64,000 bases of DNA from Alitta virens. Taxonomy: Eukaryota > Annelida > Polychaeta > Phyllodocida > Nereididae. The position numbers and the translations under genes are program-made. The stretch covers positions 5,742,874 through 5,806,873 of the forward strand of contig OW028580.1 of assembly GCA_932294295.1 (NCBI GenBank). Direction: 5' to 3'. The notes under the pieces are model-generated. The model was not told the origin of the DNA. It was given only the letters and a program-made list of their open reading frames with translations, and searched no databases. Below, piece after piece: positions 22,548-34,440 of this stretch (its first letter is position 1; each line of letters begins with the position of its first letter).

Positions 22548-22615
22548 TTAAGTCTAGTGGTTAAGGGCTTGACTAGCTTTGCATAGTTCTGGGTTTGAAA
22601 CTCATCATAAACCAT
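22548..22615 (+). repeat. tRNA-like sequence at the right end of the A core
   Basis: The segment carries an A-box-like tagtggttaagggc and, about 30 bp on, a B-box-like gggtttgaaactcatc at tRNA spacing. The same sequence is at 42440-42510 in A'. Stems are too degenerate for a tRNA gene. A SINE head or tRNA pseudogene is more likely. Confidence 0.5.
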
Positions 22616-22654
22616 ATGAAGGGTTTCACTGCTACGAGCAAATAATTGTCACCC

Positions 22655-22797
22655 AACTGCTAAACATATTATGAGTTGTTTTGACAATGATAAAACTATT
22701 TTATCTTGACGTCACTGAATATGTGAATTGAAAATGTTCTCACAGCAGATGCATGAATGACTTTGCAATACAGGACAAAATGGTTAATTTTAGACGT
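22655..22797 (-). repeat. Right 143-bp inverted repeat of segment A
   Basis: This is the reverse complement of 16366-16508 with a few mismatches. Its outer edge lies within a few bases of the outer boundary of inverted arm B, which starts at about 22800. Confidence 0.9.
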
Positions 22798-23654
22798 ACT
22801 TCTCATATCTATATGCAAAGAACAAATGATGCAATATCACAAAAGTATTGCACAGTAATGAGTGCAATACTAATTTTTAGGGCACTGAGACCACCAATTG
22901 CATGAGTCACTACAGAATGCAATGAATTAATTTTCATTTACAATACAGCACAGTAATTTTTTATATTATGTTGCCATATAATAATAAACATGAACTATGA
23001 TATCCAAGAAATAGGTCATACCATACAATATAGATGTGAAATACGGTGTAATATTTTACTGCCCAAAGCAAATCAAGAGGTAAGATTTCTGCTAGCCTTA
23101 TAATAGAATACAACATTTCTGTACTTTCATTTCAGCCTCATAACTGAAATGGTCACAAATCACAAGTACACAGTCCGGCTCAGCTGACACAAAAGCAACC
23201 AACATCTGGCATTCTGTTTGGAGTGCAAATGACCATAAAGTTCAGTGCAAATCGTTGACAGAATCATCAGTGAAAAAGTGTGGCCATTACAGCTAAGCGC
23301 AAGAAAAGTAGTCCAGTTAATATTGCAAGTATGCTTGCAATGTCACAATTGTTTTGAACTCCTGGTCCATGCGTATATGGGTTTTTTTCTTTAAAAAATA
23401 TCATTTAATTAACTCTGCAATCATGATGCAGCAATGGCATTATTAAGCAAAAGCTATCACTTATAGTTATCTCATAGCCACTGATGGGTCATAGCAAGCC
23501 AATGGCATGCCAAGTCCTATCAAACCTTTTTCTTTCTTTTCAAGCCAATGCTGGCAATAATTTCACAGTCAATTTAAGGAATATCACACTATTGCATGAT
23601 CCAACACAGTAACAACAGTTTTGTAATGAACTCACGGGATTTTCCTTAGAGTCA

Positions 23655-23835
23655 TCTTTCCGCTTAAGGTTAAGACCCGCATACAAGGAGATATTATATG
23701 TCATCTCACTATTAAGACAACGGAAATGTGCACACTGAAAGTATTCCTATTGTATTTCTTCTCATCGGTAAGACCACCTCAAAATTGAGACCAGTAATAT
23801 CCACCATCGAGGGTGTTCTTAATGGTGAGATTTCA
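23655..23835. repeat. ttaagaccacc motif cluster in arm B
   Basis: Words such as aaggttaagacccgcat, ctcactattaagacaacg, ggtaagaccacctcaaaatt and tcttaatggtgagattt are spread over 180 bp. The mirrored copy is at 61200-61370. Confidence 0.55.
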
Positions 23836-24299
23836 CTGGTATGAGATAGAATTTACTGGCTTAAATGAACATAACATCTGCAAATAAATCATTATTATTT
23901 AATTAGCATGGTCAGACGCATATAATACAACTAAGCTGCTCTCTTTACATTTATATCACATGATACAGTCATTGTAACAATGCAAGTCCATGGATTCCAT
24001 GCTATATACAGTGTAGTACCTTGTTTTGGCTAAGCTGAAGTACAATACAGCAATGGACTTTTCTGTGCTTGCATAATGGACAAAATGCCCAAAGGACATC
24101 AAGCAGACAGTTGAGTAGAAATGGACTTTAAAGACTTAAGACTCCCAGGTGACCAGAGGCCATTCCAATTGGACAGTTGACCATTTAAGTGGTGGAAGTT
24201 CCAGCATTCGACAGTAAGTGTCATATATGGATATTGGTTGTTGCATGATGTAAGAAGAAATATATTGTTTGCTCTTGTTGTATTGTCTCAATGCTACTG

Positions 24300-24575
24300 G
24301 ACTTACTCAGCTTACTTGACCAGAGGCAAGAGGTAAATATAATGATGAGTTGATAAAGCTTGGAGGCCACGCCACGTTACACATTTGCCCTATGGGTGGG
24401 TTCTTTTACTTTCCTCACCATAGACGTCAAGTTCACCAAGAATGTACAAATCAAATTTCCTGAAAGAGGATAATAAAACATTATCTATGATACATCTGTG
24501 AAGTACAAGGCCCAACCAATTTAACATCACATGCAACTGACATCCATCTGAGATTTAACTTATGACCAGTGCATA
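24300..24575 (-). repeat. SINE-2 copy in arm B
   Basis: On the minus strand it carries ccatctgagatt, the gatgttaaattggttgggcc segment, tagggcaaatgtgtaacgtg and ggcctccaagctttatcaac. About 60 bp of extra DNA splits the body. The mirrored copy lies at 60478-60725. Confidence 0.75.
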
Positions 24576-25329
24576 TATAATAAATATATAATAAAGCCTT
24601 TGATATCATATTTAGCCTTACATTAAATACTGCTACACTGCAAATTCTACATTGTTATTTATATCTATCATCTATGTGGTAGATGTAAGGGCATACTCTG
24701 AAAATTTTAGGCAAATCAATACAGCCATTTTCATTTTATAACCAAATGAACAGCAGTAAAATGGTGTTTTACCATTTTAGTGTGACATTTTGACGTTGGT
24801 TCCATTTATTACTCAGACTTTTACAATTTTTTTGATTTATTAGAAAAAAATCCAATAACATAAAATCATTCCAGTATATGTTCTTAATATAGTTTCAGAA
24901 TTTTGTCAAAGTTCCTCATGTTTCCAGTGTAGTGATACCCAATAATAAGAGAATATTAGTGTACTGAGCATTATGGCAAAATTCCAAAATTCTCTAACAT
25001 TGATTTCAAAGAATAATACAATAAAATTAATAAAACCCTCATGCACTTACGCTATTCACCTAATTCGAGCAATAATGTAATGATTTTAAGGGCTTTATGT
25101 CTGGAACATTGAATGAATGTAGGATTTTGCTAATTATATAAATAAAACAAAAACAGATCCATGAACTTCAACCAGTAGAAAACTATAGAAATTATGAAAT
25201 AATGGTATTTACAATAATACCAATACCAAAATGTGGGTCAATAGGAAGGCTAAAGCTTGTTATTAAAGATTGAATTAAGAAAATGGCCAAATATAATGCT
25301 CGAGACAAGTCACAATGAAAATAGTTTTT

Positions 25330-25870
25330 CTCTCCTGCTCATCCATGGCCATACGTGATTCACTCGCCAGGCGTTTTACGTATACTCGCGCAAAGTTTTA
25401 TAATGCCATAAATCACCCATGACTATACGTGGAGAGGGCAAAATTGTTTAAACATGTTTAAAAAATTGGCGGACGTTCTATATGTGAATTGTTTTCATCA
25501 ATTACGTAACTCACTCAGGATTCACTCGGCAAGTGTTCTACGTACGTTCTACGTATGTTCTACATACATCTGTGGTCATTCTTACCATATGTAGCCACTC
25601 GCCATCCACTCGCCAGCCACTCACTTCCACTCGTAGAATGCTCGTAAAATGTTCGGCGGACATTCTTCGCCCGCCTTTCATCTTCCGTGCCAATCCTTGT
25701 TCATCCTTGAACCACTCGCATTGGCATTATACGAGTGCCTACGAGTGCCTAACATATGCCTCACATATGCCTCATGTATGCTTGGCGACGGAAGTGCGGC
25801 GAGCATTTGAAGGAAGTGCGGCGAGTGGTCGACAGATGTCCGCCGAGTGATATAAGACTCCCTTAGGTAC
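25330..25870. repeat. Segment dense in CACTCG / CGAGTG words
   Basis: Words cactcgcc, cactcgg, ctcgtag, ggcgagtgg and gcgagc occur more than a dozen times, with paired ggcggac words and repeats of tctacgta and cacatatgcct. Base composition is clearly richer in G+C and CpG than the surrounding DNA. Only the right part (25668-25893) is present in the mirrored arm (56380-56610); 25330-25667 is missing there. Short open frames here have no family resemblance. It may be an old element with many sub-terminal repeats. Confidence 0.6.
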
Positions 25871-26805
25871 GCACATGGAAAGCATTTATACATGATTAAC
25901 AGACCAACAAGTTAGCACTAATTCTCCATTTTTGCCATCCATGTCATATGTAGGTCTTATATGTGACAGTGTGAAAGCCCCTTTAGGCTTCATTATTTTT
26001 GCACCAGGCCTAAGAATAGCCAGAGCGTTAACCACTATATATACCACAAAGTTTTTTTTCCATTGCAAGATGCAAAATAGACCACAACCCTTTGACATCA
26101 AAACAAAATAAAATGATAAATTATGACCCTTTATGAGATCATGCTCTGTATTGTCTAGTAGATTTTTAAAAAATTTTTAACTCTTATGGTTTGTTAACAA
26201 GATATGAAAAAAAAGTACATTGAATGACGTCAGCAACCTTTTGTCACCAAGGTCAAAACAAAGTTATCTTACAATGCTTGCAATAGGCTGTAGTTAAAGC
26301 CATTATAAAGTACAGTAAACATGGAAACCTTTCGAAGTTTCCTCTCAACTTATGTGGCGATAATGCCATTAAAGAGAATTACCCATAAAAGGGAATGACC
26401 CCCTTGCGTGATGCAATGTACTAGCAATTCCAATAACAGTTCTGATAGTTTCAAGCCTTTGTGTCAGTCATGGCTTAATTAGACAAACTTTGTTTTATAT
26501 TCATGTGATAACAAAAATATGAAAATTTAGGTACATCGTGGATTTCTACAAGGAATTAACGTTCTTCTTGAATTTAATTTACCACTTTTTGTAAAAAACA
26601 TAAACATATGATACAATAACTGAATTTCATTATCTTATTGATAGCGATTGGCACAATGAGCCACCACATAAATTAAAATACCAGGCTATTTATATTAAAA
26701 AGGATACACTCTTTTTCATTGAACGTTTGACCTGCTTTGAGTTAGTGATGACAGTACTGAAAAGCCTTTATTCTATCAACTTACATTTAATGACCTCACC
26801 GTTAG

Positions 26806-27225
26806 TTGTTGATGTCAAAGTTACACTATCAAGTAATTGCTTTAACACCATCTGACACTTTTTCCGACATTAGAATGCCAACACGATTGTTGAGACTTGA
26901 CAGAAAAGACAAACCTTTTGCGCCACATAGCTCTAAGGAAAGCGGAGAAGAAAAATTGCTTTTGGAATTCTGCACCGATTTGCTATCTGGAAATTACTTT
27001 TTTAAAGACATGATATCTCTTGAATATATTAGCATTAGAGAAAGCTCTAATGTTTTCCATTTCTATGGCCTTTAATTTTGATAAATTTTTGAATTGGGTT
27101 AGACAGCTACTAATCTACTCTGACACTTGCAACATTAAAATTCACACACGACTCTTGAGACTTGGCAGCAAAGACAAACTTGTTGCATCGCATTGCTCTA
27201 AGGGAGGCAGAGAAGAATAATTGCT
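26806..27225 (+). pseudogene. Tandemly duplicated coding-like unit, function unknown
   Basis: Two diverged units about 265 bp apart encode similar peptides: one with TRLLRLDRKDKPFAPHSSK, the other with TRLLRLGSKDKLVASHCSK, each followed by a short acidic stretch and a leucine-rich tail. The second unit ends at a TAA just after GGREE. The mirrored arm carries both units (55036-55440), and the 66-codon frame 27020-27220 is identical in peptide there although the DNA differs at silent sites. No known domain is recognised. It could be a fragment of an old gene or transposon protein. Confidence 0.4.
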
Positions 27226-27762
27226 TGCGAAATTCAATCTGCTCAATCGAATTCTGATGGAGAACTCTGAAGCCTCTAAGTGGATCATGAAAGTATTTAG
27301 GACACCTTGAGAGCTCTAAAATCTCCGGGGTAAAATCCTTCACTCATTTGTGCAAAGTTGATTCGCGCATCAAAAGTGCCTATGCATGCTGACAAAATTG
27401 ATGTTGTCATTTAAACATTGAAAGACACCAAATACAATAATTAGCAGGTAACACTCTCAAATCAGGTTGCATGGGAATAATCTGTTGATCAGGAGAAGGC
27501 CTCTATTTTTGTAATAGTTGCGGATCTTCGAGGAGACACTTCACTCTCGATGCTGTGTCGTAGAGCAGTTGAACGTTCACAATCTTGGTAGAGTATACAA
27601 CCTTCTTATTAAAAACTATAAGACTTCAGATTGACAAGGATATTTCATGTAGGAAGTAGACCTCCTTTCCTTAACCATTAATACATAGGTTTAGTTTCTA
27701 CAATTAATAAATTTATTTATGAAAAAGCACTGTTAGATGTAAACAGTATAATTTATTAAAAT

Positions 27763-28008
27763 TTGACACTAATCTCAAAAGGTATTGGATGCAGTATTGA
27801 GCAACTGTTAAATGACAGTATTGTTCAGACCAAAAGGTGCTTATATAAAAGATATGCTGATTTAGATCCAGTAGTTGGACAGATTATTGAGCTGTTAGAT
27901 GCATCCACAGTAGACGGGTTCACTAGAGATGTACAGCATAAAGCGCAGCATTTTTATTTACTCACTTATGTTTTTATTCACTTTTGTTTGTATCTGTTAT
28001 GTTTTTAA
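27763..28008 (+). pseudogene. Short frame, probably remnant; unknown
   Basis: An 81-codon frame includes IIELLDASTVDGFTRDV and a hydrophobic C-terminus. The mirrored sequence at 54365-54530 is recognisable but has indels that break the frame. It is therefore unlikely to encode a functional conserved protein. Confidence 0.25.
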
Positions 28009-29159
28009 AGTTTTATAACGGTTGCAATATATTTTAATTACCAATATTTTTATACTATACACCATGAATTGTATCTTACTATGCATGTGTGTGAATAAAC
28101 ATATATATTTTTTTAAATAGCGAAACATTCTACTTTTGCAAACTTTCACAAAGTAATTTTGTTTCCCATCCAAGGAAACTTTACTGGCAGTTAAATAGAC
28201 CATCAAGGTCATGAAGCATCATGGGAACTATCGTGAGAACTATTATGGGAACTATTATGGGCTTTAAATGGATTAAAATGCTTGTTCTTAACATTCTCAT
28301 AACTCAAGTGGGATGGCTTGGCGAATTTGTCCTTTGGGTATTTAAAAGATAACATATCAAGTATTTAAACAATATATGAGTGGTGATTAGTGTGAACTCC
28401 TGCGAAATTTGATGTTTTTAAAGAAAACTGATATTATTGTGATAAATGTAGCATCTTAATGCCGGTCACTTCTAACATAAATATCAGTAGAACTAAAAAG
28501 AAAGGGAAAAAAAGTAAGCTTACATTTTGGTAATTTATCTTACAGCATATGTATATACTATATACATCAAGCAAGTTTAAAATCCCATCTTTTCTAAATT
28601 TTAAAGAATAGAAACTCCACAAGAAAAGGGGTTATTTACAGTTAGACTATTGCAACAAGAGGGTAGAATGACACAATTCAGAGTCAAAATGGGGTATATG
28701 AGGGTAGTGGTCATTAAACATGTAGTTACATTTCACAGGTTTTTAAGAACTAATCTGAGACACTGACTGAACCTTTGAACATGCCGGGTTTCCACTCCTT
28801 CTACTCTTGTCTCCATGGATGCATTAACAGTTAAATTAAAAACCCATTAATCTGCACTTAACACCATATGATCATTACATTGGCATAAAAGAACAGAATG
28901 TGAAATTTGTTATTATTTGGATGTTGAAAAATGTAGAAATCACTCGTGGCTATTCATTGATTTCTTAATTTTTTACTAAATTAGCAATTCTGCTCAAAAT
29001 AGCCTTTCAACAAAAAATAAGAGGAAATGGTGTCTGACTCAATTTTACTCAATCATTCCAACATGAGATATCACAATAAAAGAGAATTTATCATGACATG
29101 GTGTTTAAAAATGAGCCTCCAAATATAGAACCGCACCACACTCATAGAACTTATTGAGT

Positions 29160-29255
29160 GTAACACCCTGGCTTCAAGACCACTTCACTATTAAGACCAC
29201 CTATTTTGGACTATGCTGTATTCTTGACATTTTAATTCACATCATAAATCAGACC
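29160..29255. repeat. ttaagaccacct motif cluster
   Basis: Words ttcactattaagaccaccta, agaccacctcacccc and tcaagaccac occur beside SINE-1. The mirrored copy is at 52195-52290. Confidence 0.5.
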
Positions 29256-29284
29256 ACCTCACCCCATTAAGTGGTGGTGGATAA

Positions 29285-29457
29285 GGGCTTTACGTCCTGT
29301 ATTTCTGTACCTGATGGGCTAATTAGGACAGGTAGTGACCATGGCAATGAGACAAAGGATGAAACAGCCATCCAACTGGAGTTGACCGGGAATTGAACCT
29401 GGGACCCAGTGGTTGGACGCCCAGAGAGCTACCACTGAGCTAGGCCCCCACCCCACC
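29285..29457 (-). repeat. SINE-1: tRNA-derived SINE
   Basis: On the minus strand it reads ggcctagctcagtggtagct (A box), then ctgggtcccaggttcaattc (B box) at tRNA spacing, then a unique body (ggatggctgtttcatcctt, caggacgtaaagccctta). The mirrored copy is 51995-52175 and an independent copy is 53582-53768. RNA polymerase III transcription and LINE-driven retroposition are expected from the family type. Confidence 0.85.
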
Positions 29458-30384
29458 TCATTAAGACGAGCTATTAATATCAGCTTTATGCTTTTCTTGT
29501 GCACCTCTGACAGATGTGTTTGTTTTATGATAAATTTGTTGTTATTTTGCATGTGAATGCTTGTGTGCTGTATAATGTATGAAAGTAACCTAAACGTATG
29601 TACACGGTCAGAAATTACCTACTTATTTGCGTATTAGCATATAGATACATGTATGAAGCCGAGTCAAACTTCAAACTCAGGAGTTATATATTTATTTTGC
29701 ACAAAATGAATCAAAATATTGTAATAACAAGTCTCATAAGATTAGGGCTGCATTAGCACTGAGAAGATTACGCATCCAAGGTCAAACGTAGTGCAAATAT
29801 AGCCCCTTTGTACATCCTATATGAAGAGATGTGGGTCATGAAAAATACAAGGCACATGGTGACACCCTGTGGTGCAACATTTTCTGAGACAAACTGAAGT
29901 AAATATTATTATAGTGTATCTAACAATATTCAGTTTGAGGTCAATGTTCTTATGCAGCTGAAATGAACACTACCAAAAGCTGACTAATGCCAAAATGGAA
30001 ATTCAATGCCAAAATATTAAAAAATTACGAACAAAATGATATTGTGCAATGGATGACTTTATAATTGTAGTGTGTACTCATTTCTCTTGAATACTGTTTG
30101 AACAGCAACATTCCTGATCTATTGGTTGACTCACCACTCAGCAAACAGAGCTTCCACTATCAGACAATACTGTAGTAGCAATCGATTATAGAGCTCTCAT
30201 TTTGCATGACTGCCTGTTGTTCCATGTCATTCGACGTTATTTAAATCATATTTCACACCAGAGCAAAAAAGTGGGAACTTATAGCAATTCTGACAAATAC
30301 CGCAGCTACAAGAAGAATTAAACTGCATGATTTTTTTTGACAGAGCTTCAAACCTCCTGAAATATTTCAAAGTCTCAAGGCTAT

Positions 30385-30672
30385 TTGTTAAAAGCTTAGT
30401 CAGCTTAATATATAACCAGCTGCCAGACGCAGACTTAATGATGAGATGACAAGGCCTGAATCCCACATCGTGTTACACATTCACTCCATGGATGGCGTCT
30501 TTTACTTGCCTCAGCATGAACACCGAGTACAAGGCACCTTTAACATCTCATGCAATCGACATCTAGTTGGGATGTAGCTCATGAAGAGTGCCCGGACCAG
30601 GGATCAAACCCAGGACCTTCAGCTGAACTGGCTAATGTGGAATTGGCAGATGCCTTAACCTTTGAACCATTT
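30385..30672 (-). repeat. SINE-2, near full length with tRNA-like head
   Basis: On the minus strand it begins aaaggttaaggcat (A-box-like), then gggtttgatccctgg (B-box-like), then tcatgagctacatccca, ccttgtactcggtg, ggcaagtaaaagacgc, acacgatgtgggattcagg and a terminal agctgactaagctt. The mirrored copy is at 50735-51030. Confidence 0.85.
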
Positions 30673-31679
30673 TTTATAGCTGGGCCTAGGCCTTTATCAA
30701 GTATAGAACTATCATACTATGTTCTATGACAGACCAGGTATAATTAAGCGAACGAACACTCTGAATTTTGACAATATATAGGTCAACGCAGCAGCAGCGT
30801 AGCCAGCACAGGCAGGGAATAGTTGCTAGACCAGGCGAATGAATGCTCTGAGGTTTGACAATATATGGGTCAACATAGCAGCAGCATAGGTAGCACAGGC
30901 AGGGAAGGGGTTGCCTATGCTATGGCATAGTACTGGTCTGATTTTAGTCAAATAAAGACTGAATTGTTCAGGAAAATGTGTAGAATTTATATTTATACAA
31001 TAGATAAATACATTTTTTAAATTCTTGAGTAAATAATGGAGTATACCAGGCACAGACACAGGTCTCAGTGAGGCACAGCCTTCATACTGTTTTGAAGTGT
31101 TTACATTGTAGGCCTAGTGCTGGATTTCTACACATAACACCAGGTATCTATTCTTTTTTTGAAAAATAATATTCTTGTTACACCACCCAGCTACTAAATT
31201 AAGAATGGTCAGAATAATAGATGGTCTCTTGTGTTGGGGTTTTACTCTAGTGCAGGAGCAATTAATTAATGTTCACTTCACTAATAAGACCACTCACTCT
31301 CAAGACCACTTACTCAGATATCTGAAACTGAGAATGGTAGCCCAATGGTGTAGCTTCAATGGCATATGGCCCATTTTAAAAGGAGAGTTTGTATTATCCC
31401 TAAAAAGATAACATCTTTGAATGGATTCACAGCATCCCAAATGATGTATCTGCTACAAGCACAGACACAATTTCATTTGTCTCTTTCAGCACCCCTCCTG
31501 GGTATGTTTATTCGAGTACAAATTCATTCATACATTCCCATAGAATAGTTCAGTTGTATCCCATCAGCTCAATTCTCAATTGCAATAACGATATACAGTA
31601 TGTGAGTGTATTCCATGGAGTTGTTACCATATAGCAGTACATTTGCTGATATATTGTTTATCTGTTTTACAGATACACA

Positions 31680-31785
31680 GAGTAGCAGTATATTCTATTC
31701 TATTCTATTCTTTCTATTATATTTTGATATATTCTATTTTGATATATTCTATTATATTCCTAGGCTATCCTATTCTTTCATAATT
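31680..31785. repeat. (TTCTA)n-type array
   Basis: tattctattctattctattc is followed by longer tattctattttgata variants. The mirrored arm at 49570-49625 is shorter. Confidence 0.85.
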
Positions 31786-31884
31786 ATTTGAATTATGAAC
31801 ACTCTCAGCTCAATGTTATAATCAACTGTTTGTGACACCACAATTATGAACACATTTATGACATAAATACAATAGGAGTACACT

Positions 31885-31990
31885 GTAAGACCACCTCATT
31901 ATTAAGACCACCACAACTACAAATCATTGGTCCCAACTGCCATTAAGAAGAGAACATTGTGCACCAAGGGTGGTCTTAATGGTTCCTTGG
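31885..31990. repeat. ttaagaccacc motif cluster
   Basis: It contains gtaagaccacctcattatta, agaccaccacaac and ggtggtcttaatggttcc. The mirrored copy is at 49390-49520. Confidence 0.5.
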
Positions 31991-32019
31991 TGCTGTATGT
32001 CTCAATTTTACAGATCTGA

Positions 32020-32078
32020 AGCTTAGTCAGCATATATGAGCAGCTACTATAGGCAGACGTCATGATGAGTTGGTGATG
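32020..32078 (-). repeat. SINE-2 tail fragment
   Basis: Only the terminal part is present: gaagcttagtcagcatat and gcagacgtcatgatgagttg. It is mirrored at 49312-49372. Confidence 0.6.
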
Positions 32079-32814
32079 ACTTTATTCATATTCATTTATA
32101 AAACATATTGATACGGTGTAAAAAAAAAAATTGAGAAACAAATACATAGAAACAGTAAAAAAAAGAATAATATAACAGAGTTACAAATTCACCTACGATG
32201 ATCAACGTCATTGTACAGTGTAATCCGCCTTAAAGATCACCTCACCATTAAGACCATTACATCTTACACTAATTAGTATCCTCAAAATCCATATAACACC
32301 ACCTTACCAATTCATAATACCCAGTAAATTTCACAGCAATATTGGTCTGGCTGGTCATCTTAAACTGCATATTTACTGCAAATGATTGTCATAATTTTGA
32401 ATCATCAATATGTGTGTATACTGATACAATGCCCAGTACAAATGCTTACAAAGCTGAGTGCACCATTAAATATATGTCTCAGTTTACAGTGACAAAAAGC
32501 ATAGGTATGTAACAGCGTCACCTTAAGGCACTTAAGGCACCAGTCACTGAACTGGCCTGGGGGAGACATATACACACAGAGCTATAGCTTGACTGTCATA
32601 TAGTATAGCAATTAGTTGTAAAAGATAGTACTAACAGCCTCCGTCTACTGTCTGGTGGTATGCTATGGAGTCCTTGTGATACACCCTGTTACAAATACCA
32701 AAGATATGTCATATCAAATACTTATAAAGGCCAGTATGAAGACTGCCACCTGACAAATACAAGTATTTCATTGGCTAAAACTTTGTTTATATAACAGAAC
32801 TCATAGTCTTGAAA

Positions 32815-33130
32815 ATAAATTCAAGACCCAGATTGGCTGATAGATTGCCTTAGCCAATGGGAGTTCTGGATTCGCATGATGTCCTCTGGAGTATAGTTTC
32901 TAAGTCTATGAATTCATCTGTAACATAATACTGGCTTACTGTAATTTGTGCAGATGTCACTGATCATGAGTGTTTAACTGTCTCACAGACTTAGAAGCTA
33001 TCCCATAGACTAAACTCAAGATGATGTCATGTGAATCCAGGACTCCCAACTGGTTAAGGCAGTCACTGCACCATCTGAATAGAAGTTCAGATTCCAAGAC
33101 TGATTTGTTTTCAAAAAGTATACATAATTG
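32815..33130. mobile_element. Hairpin repeat M2, long copy
   Basis: Both halves carry inverted versions of the same words: ttagccaatgggagttctgg with a ttctaagtctatgaattca flank on one side, and aatccaggactcccaac with cttagaagctatcccata on the other. The whole can fold on itself. It is mirrored at 48290-48600, and a shorter relative is at 11130-11262. Confidence 0.7.
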
Positions 33131-33270
33131 GCTATCAAAGCAAAGGTGGTAAAAGCAAGAATACAGTCGAGTCAACAACATGATGGTATTGATCCTTGAC
33201 ACCATTTTCCTTGATATGTTTTCCTTTTAAAGGTTTGGATACAGTACCAATGATCTATGAAGTCATCTGA

Positions 33271-33745
33271 TTGATTCTAAAAAAACTGAATAATAAACAT
33301 ACCCAGTTAATTTTTCATGCCATCAAAAATTGCCAATTTGTTTACATAGCAAGTGCTTTTATGGCCAATGAAATGAAAATGAGGCATAAACAGACATCAT
33401 TAGCATCGTCGGTTCGTAATGTATTTCATTATTCTGTGCCTTCAATTTTCGTCCGACTTTCAAAATGCCAAGTCTATTATGAAAAAAAAAGGTGTAGGTG
33501 TTTCACTTTTTGCATTTTCACAAAATGACTGTGAATTCGCGAATCGGCAACGCCCTCCATCACGTTGCAATGAATAATTAGATAAAATGTAAAAAAGTTG
33601 ATGTAATCAATTCCGGCAATAATTTCTAATTTGGTACAATCTAGACAGTTTGGGTTATCGAATTCATCAGTAAGAAGCATTTTCTTTCATTTGGATAGCT
33701 TTTTTGTTGGTACAAAAACCGTCGTAAATGCAGCTTTAAGCGGTT
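33271..33745 (+). mobile_element. MITE-like element M1, arm-B copy
   Basis: It matches 1740-2215 closely over the body and ends ttttgttggtacaaaaaccg followed by aaatgcagctttaag, the terminal repeat. The left terminal repeat seen at 47920-47945 in the mirrored copy is eroded here. Confidence 0.75.
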
Positions 33746-33819
33746 TTATTAATGAGGTCATTATGGTGGTCTGCAGACGAATAAAAAAAATACAGATGCA
33801 GTAAAATCTCACTGTTAGG

Positions 33820-33980
33820 ATCACCATCGGTGGGGGTGCAGATTTTACTGGTTTTAATGGTGAGGTGGCTAATAGAGGTAAAATACAATGGCAAGCATAA
33901 AATCTAGTCTAAAAAATGGGTGGTCTTAATGATGAGGTGGTCTTAATGGTGAGGTGGTCTTAATGGTGAGGTGGTGTTCA
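33820..33980. repeat. gtggtcttaatggtgag tandem cluster
   Basis: Three consecutive gaggtggtcttaatggtgag words make a short tandem repeat at 33915-33970. Related words precede it. The mirrored version (47175-47340) has two. Confidence 0.7.
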
Positions 33981-33999
33981 ATATCTCAATACTTACTGC

Positions 34000-34105
34000 T
34001 TTCAAGCTTAGTGAGCTAATATGACAGCTACAGAGACGTAATGATGAGATGATAAGGCTTACAGACCACACCAAGTTACCCATTTATCCCATGAGTGCGG
34101 TCTTT
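34000..34105 (-). repeat. SINE-2 fragment, truncated relative to the mirrored copy
   Basis: The terminal half is present, up to gtgcggtcttttac, then the sequence jumps to tttgtaaaattgattgc. The mirrored copy (46985-47160) continues through the body and is followed by about 270 bp absent here, so this arm probably lost about 330 bp. Confidence 0.65.
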
Positions 34106-34114
34106 TACTTTGTA

Positions 34115-34440
34115 AAATTGATTGCATCGCTTCGGAGTCACTGATGTATTACAACTGTGGCAGCTATACTGTGACACTCTGGCTGAGCAGTTTTGCTTAC
34201 TATGTTCAGTGCGAATTCAGGAACTGCAGAATTTAGATCTGGGTAGAGACACTAGAAAAGGGAATGGTAAAATATATAGGTGGCTTAAAGGGCTTATATT
34301 AAAGGTACTTGAGCATTGAAATGGGGCTCTTGAAAAGCAAGAATCAGGAGTAATTGCTTCTTGATGAAGAATAGAATGGAGAATAGAATAGAATAGAATA
34401 GAATAGGATAGGATAGGATAGGATAGAATAGAATAGGACC
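34115..34440 (+). mobile_element. Possible retroposon 3' end with (GAATA)n tail
   Basis: A 65-codon frame (34122-34319, MHRFGVTDVLQLWQLY at its start) is kept in the mirrored arm (46510-46707) with a single residue change. About 60 bp later the sequence passes into a gaatagaatagaatag tract. A coding-like end followed by a short simple-repeat tail suits a 5'-truncated non-LTR element, but no diagnostic domain remains. Confidence 0.35.

Larger units (their letters stand above)
16366..22797 (+). mobile_element. Segment A, copy 1: 6.4-kb unit bounded by 143-bp inverted repeats
   Basis: The ends 16366-16508 and 22655-22797 are inverted repeats that differ at only a few bases. The core 16509-22654 recurs in the same orientation at 37748-42553 with scattered substitutions and indels, but there without the 143-bp ends. 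The core encodes no recognisable protein. It carries a 39-bp tandem array, microsatellites, dispersed repeats, a 1.37-kb TTAA-flanked insertion and a tRNA-like sequence near its right end. It could be a large non-autonomous transposon or a segmental duplication. The terminal repeats favour the former for this copy, but its absence of ends in copy 2 argues against a simple insertion. Confidence 0.7.

Noticed and set aside
16509..22654. Helitron as explanation for segment A
   Set aside because: No 5' TC, 3' hairpin plus CTRR end or Rep/helicase coding could be identified at the core edges.
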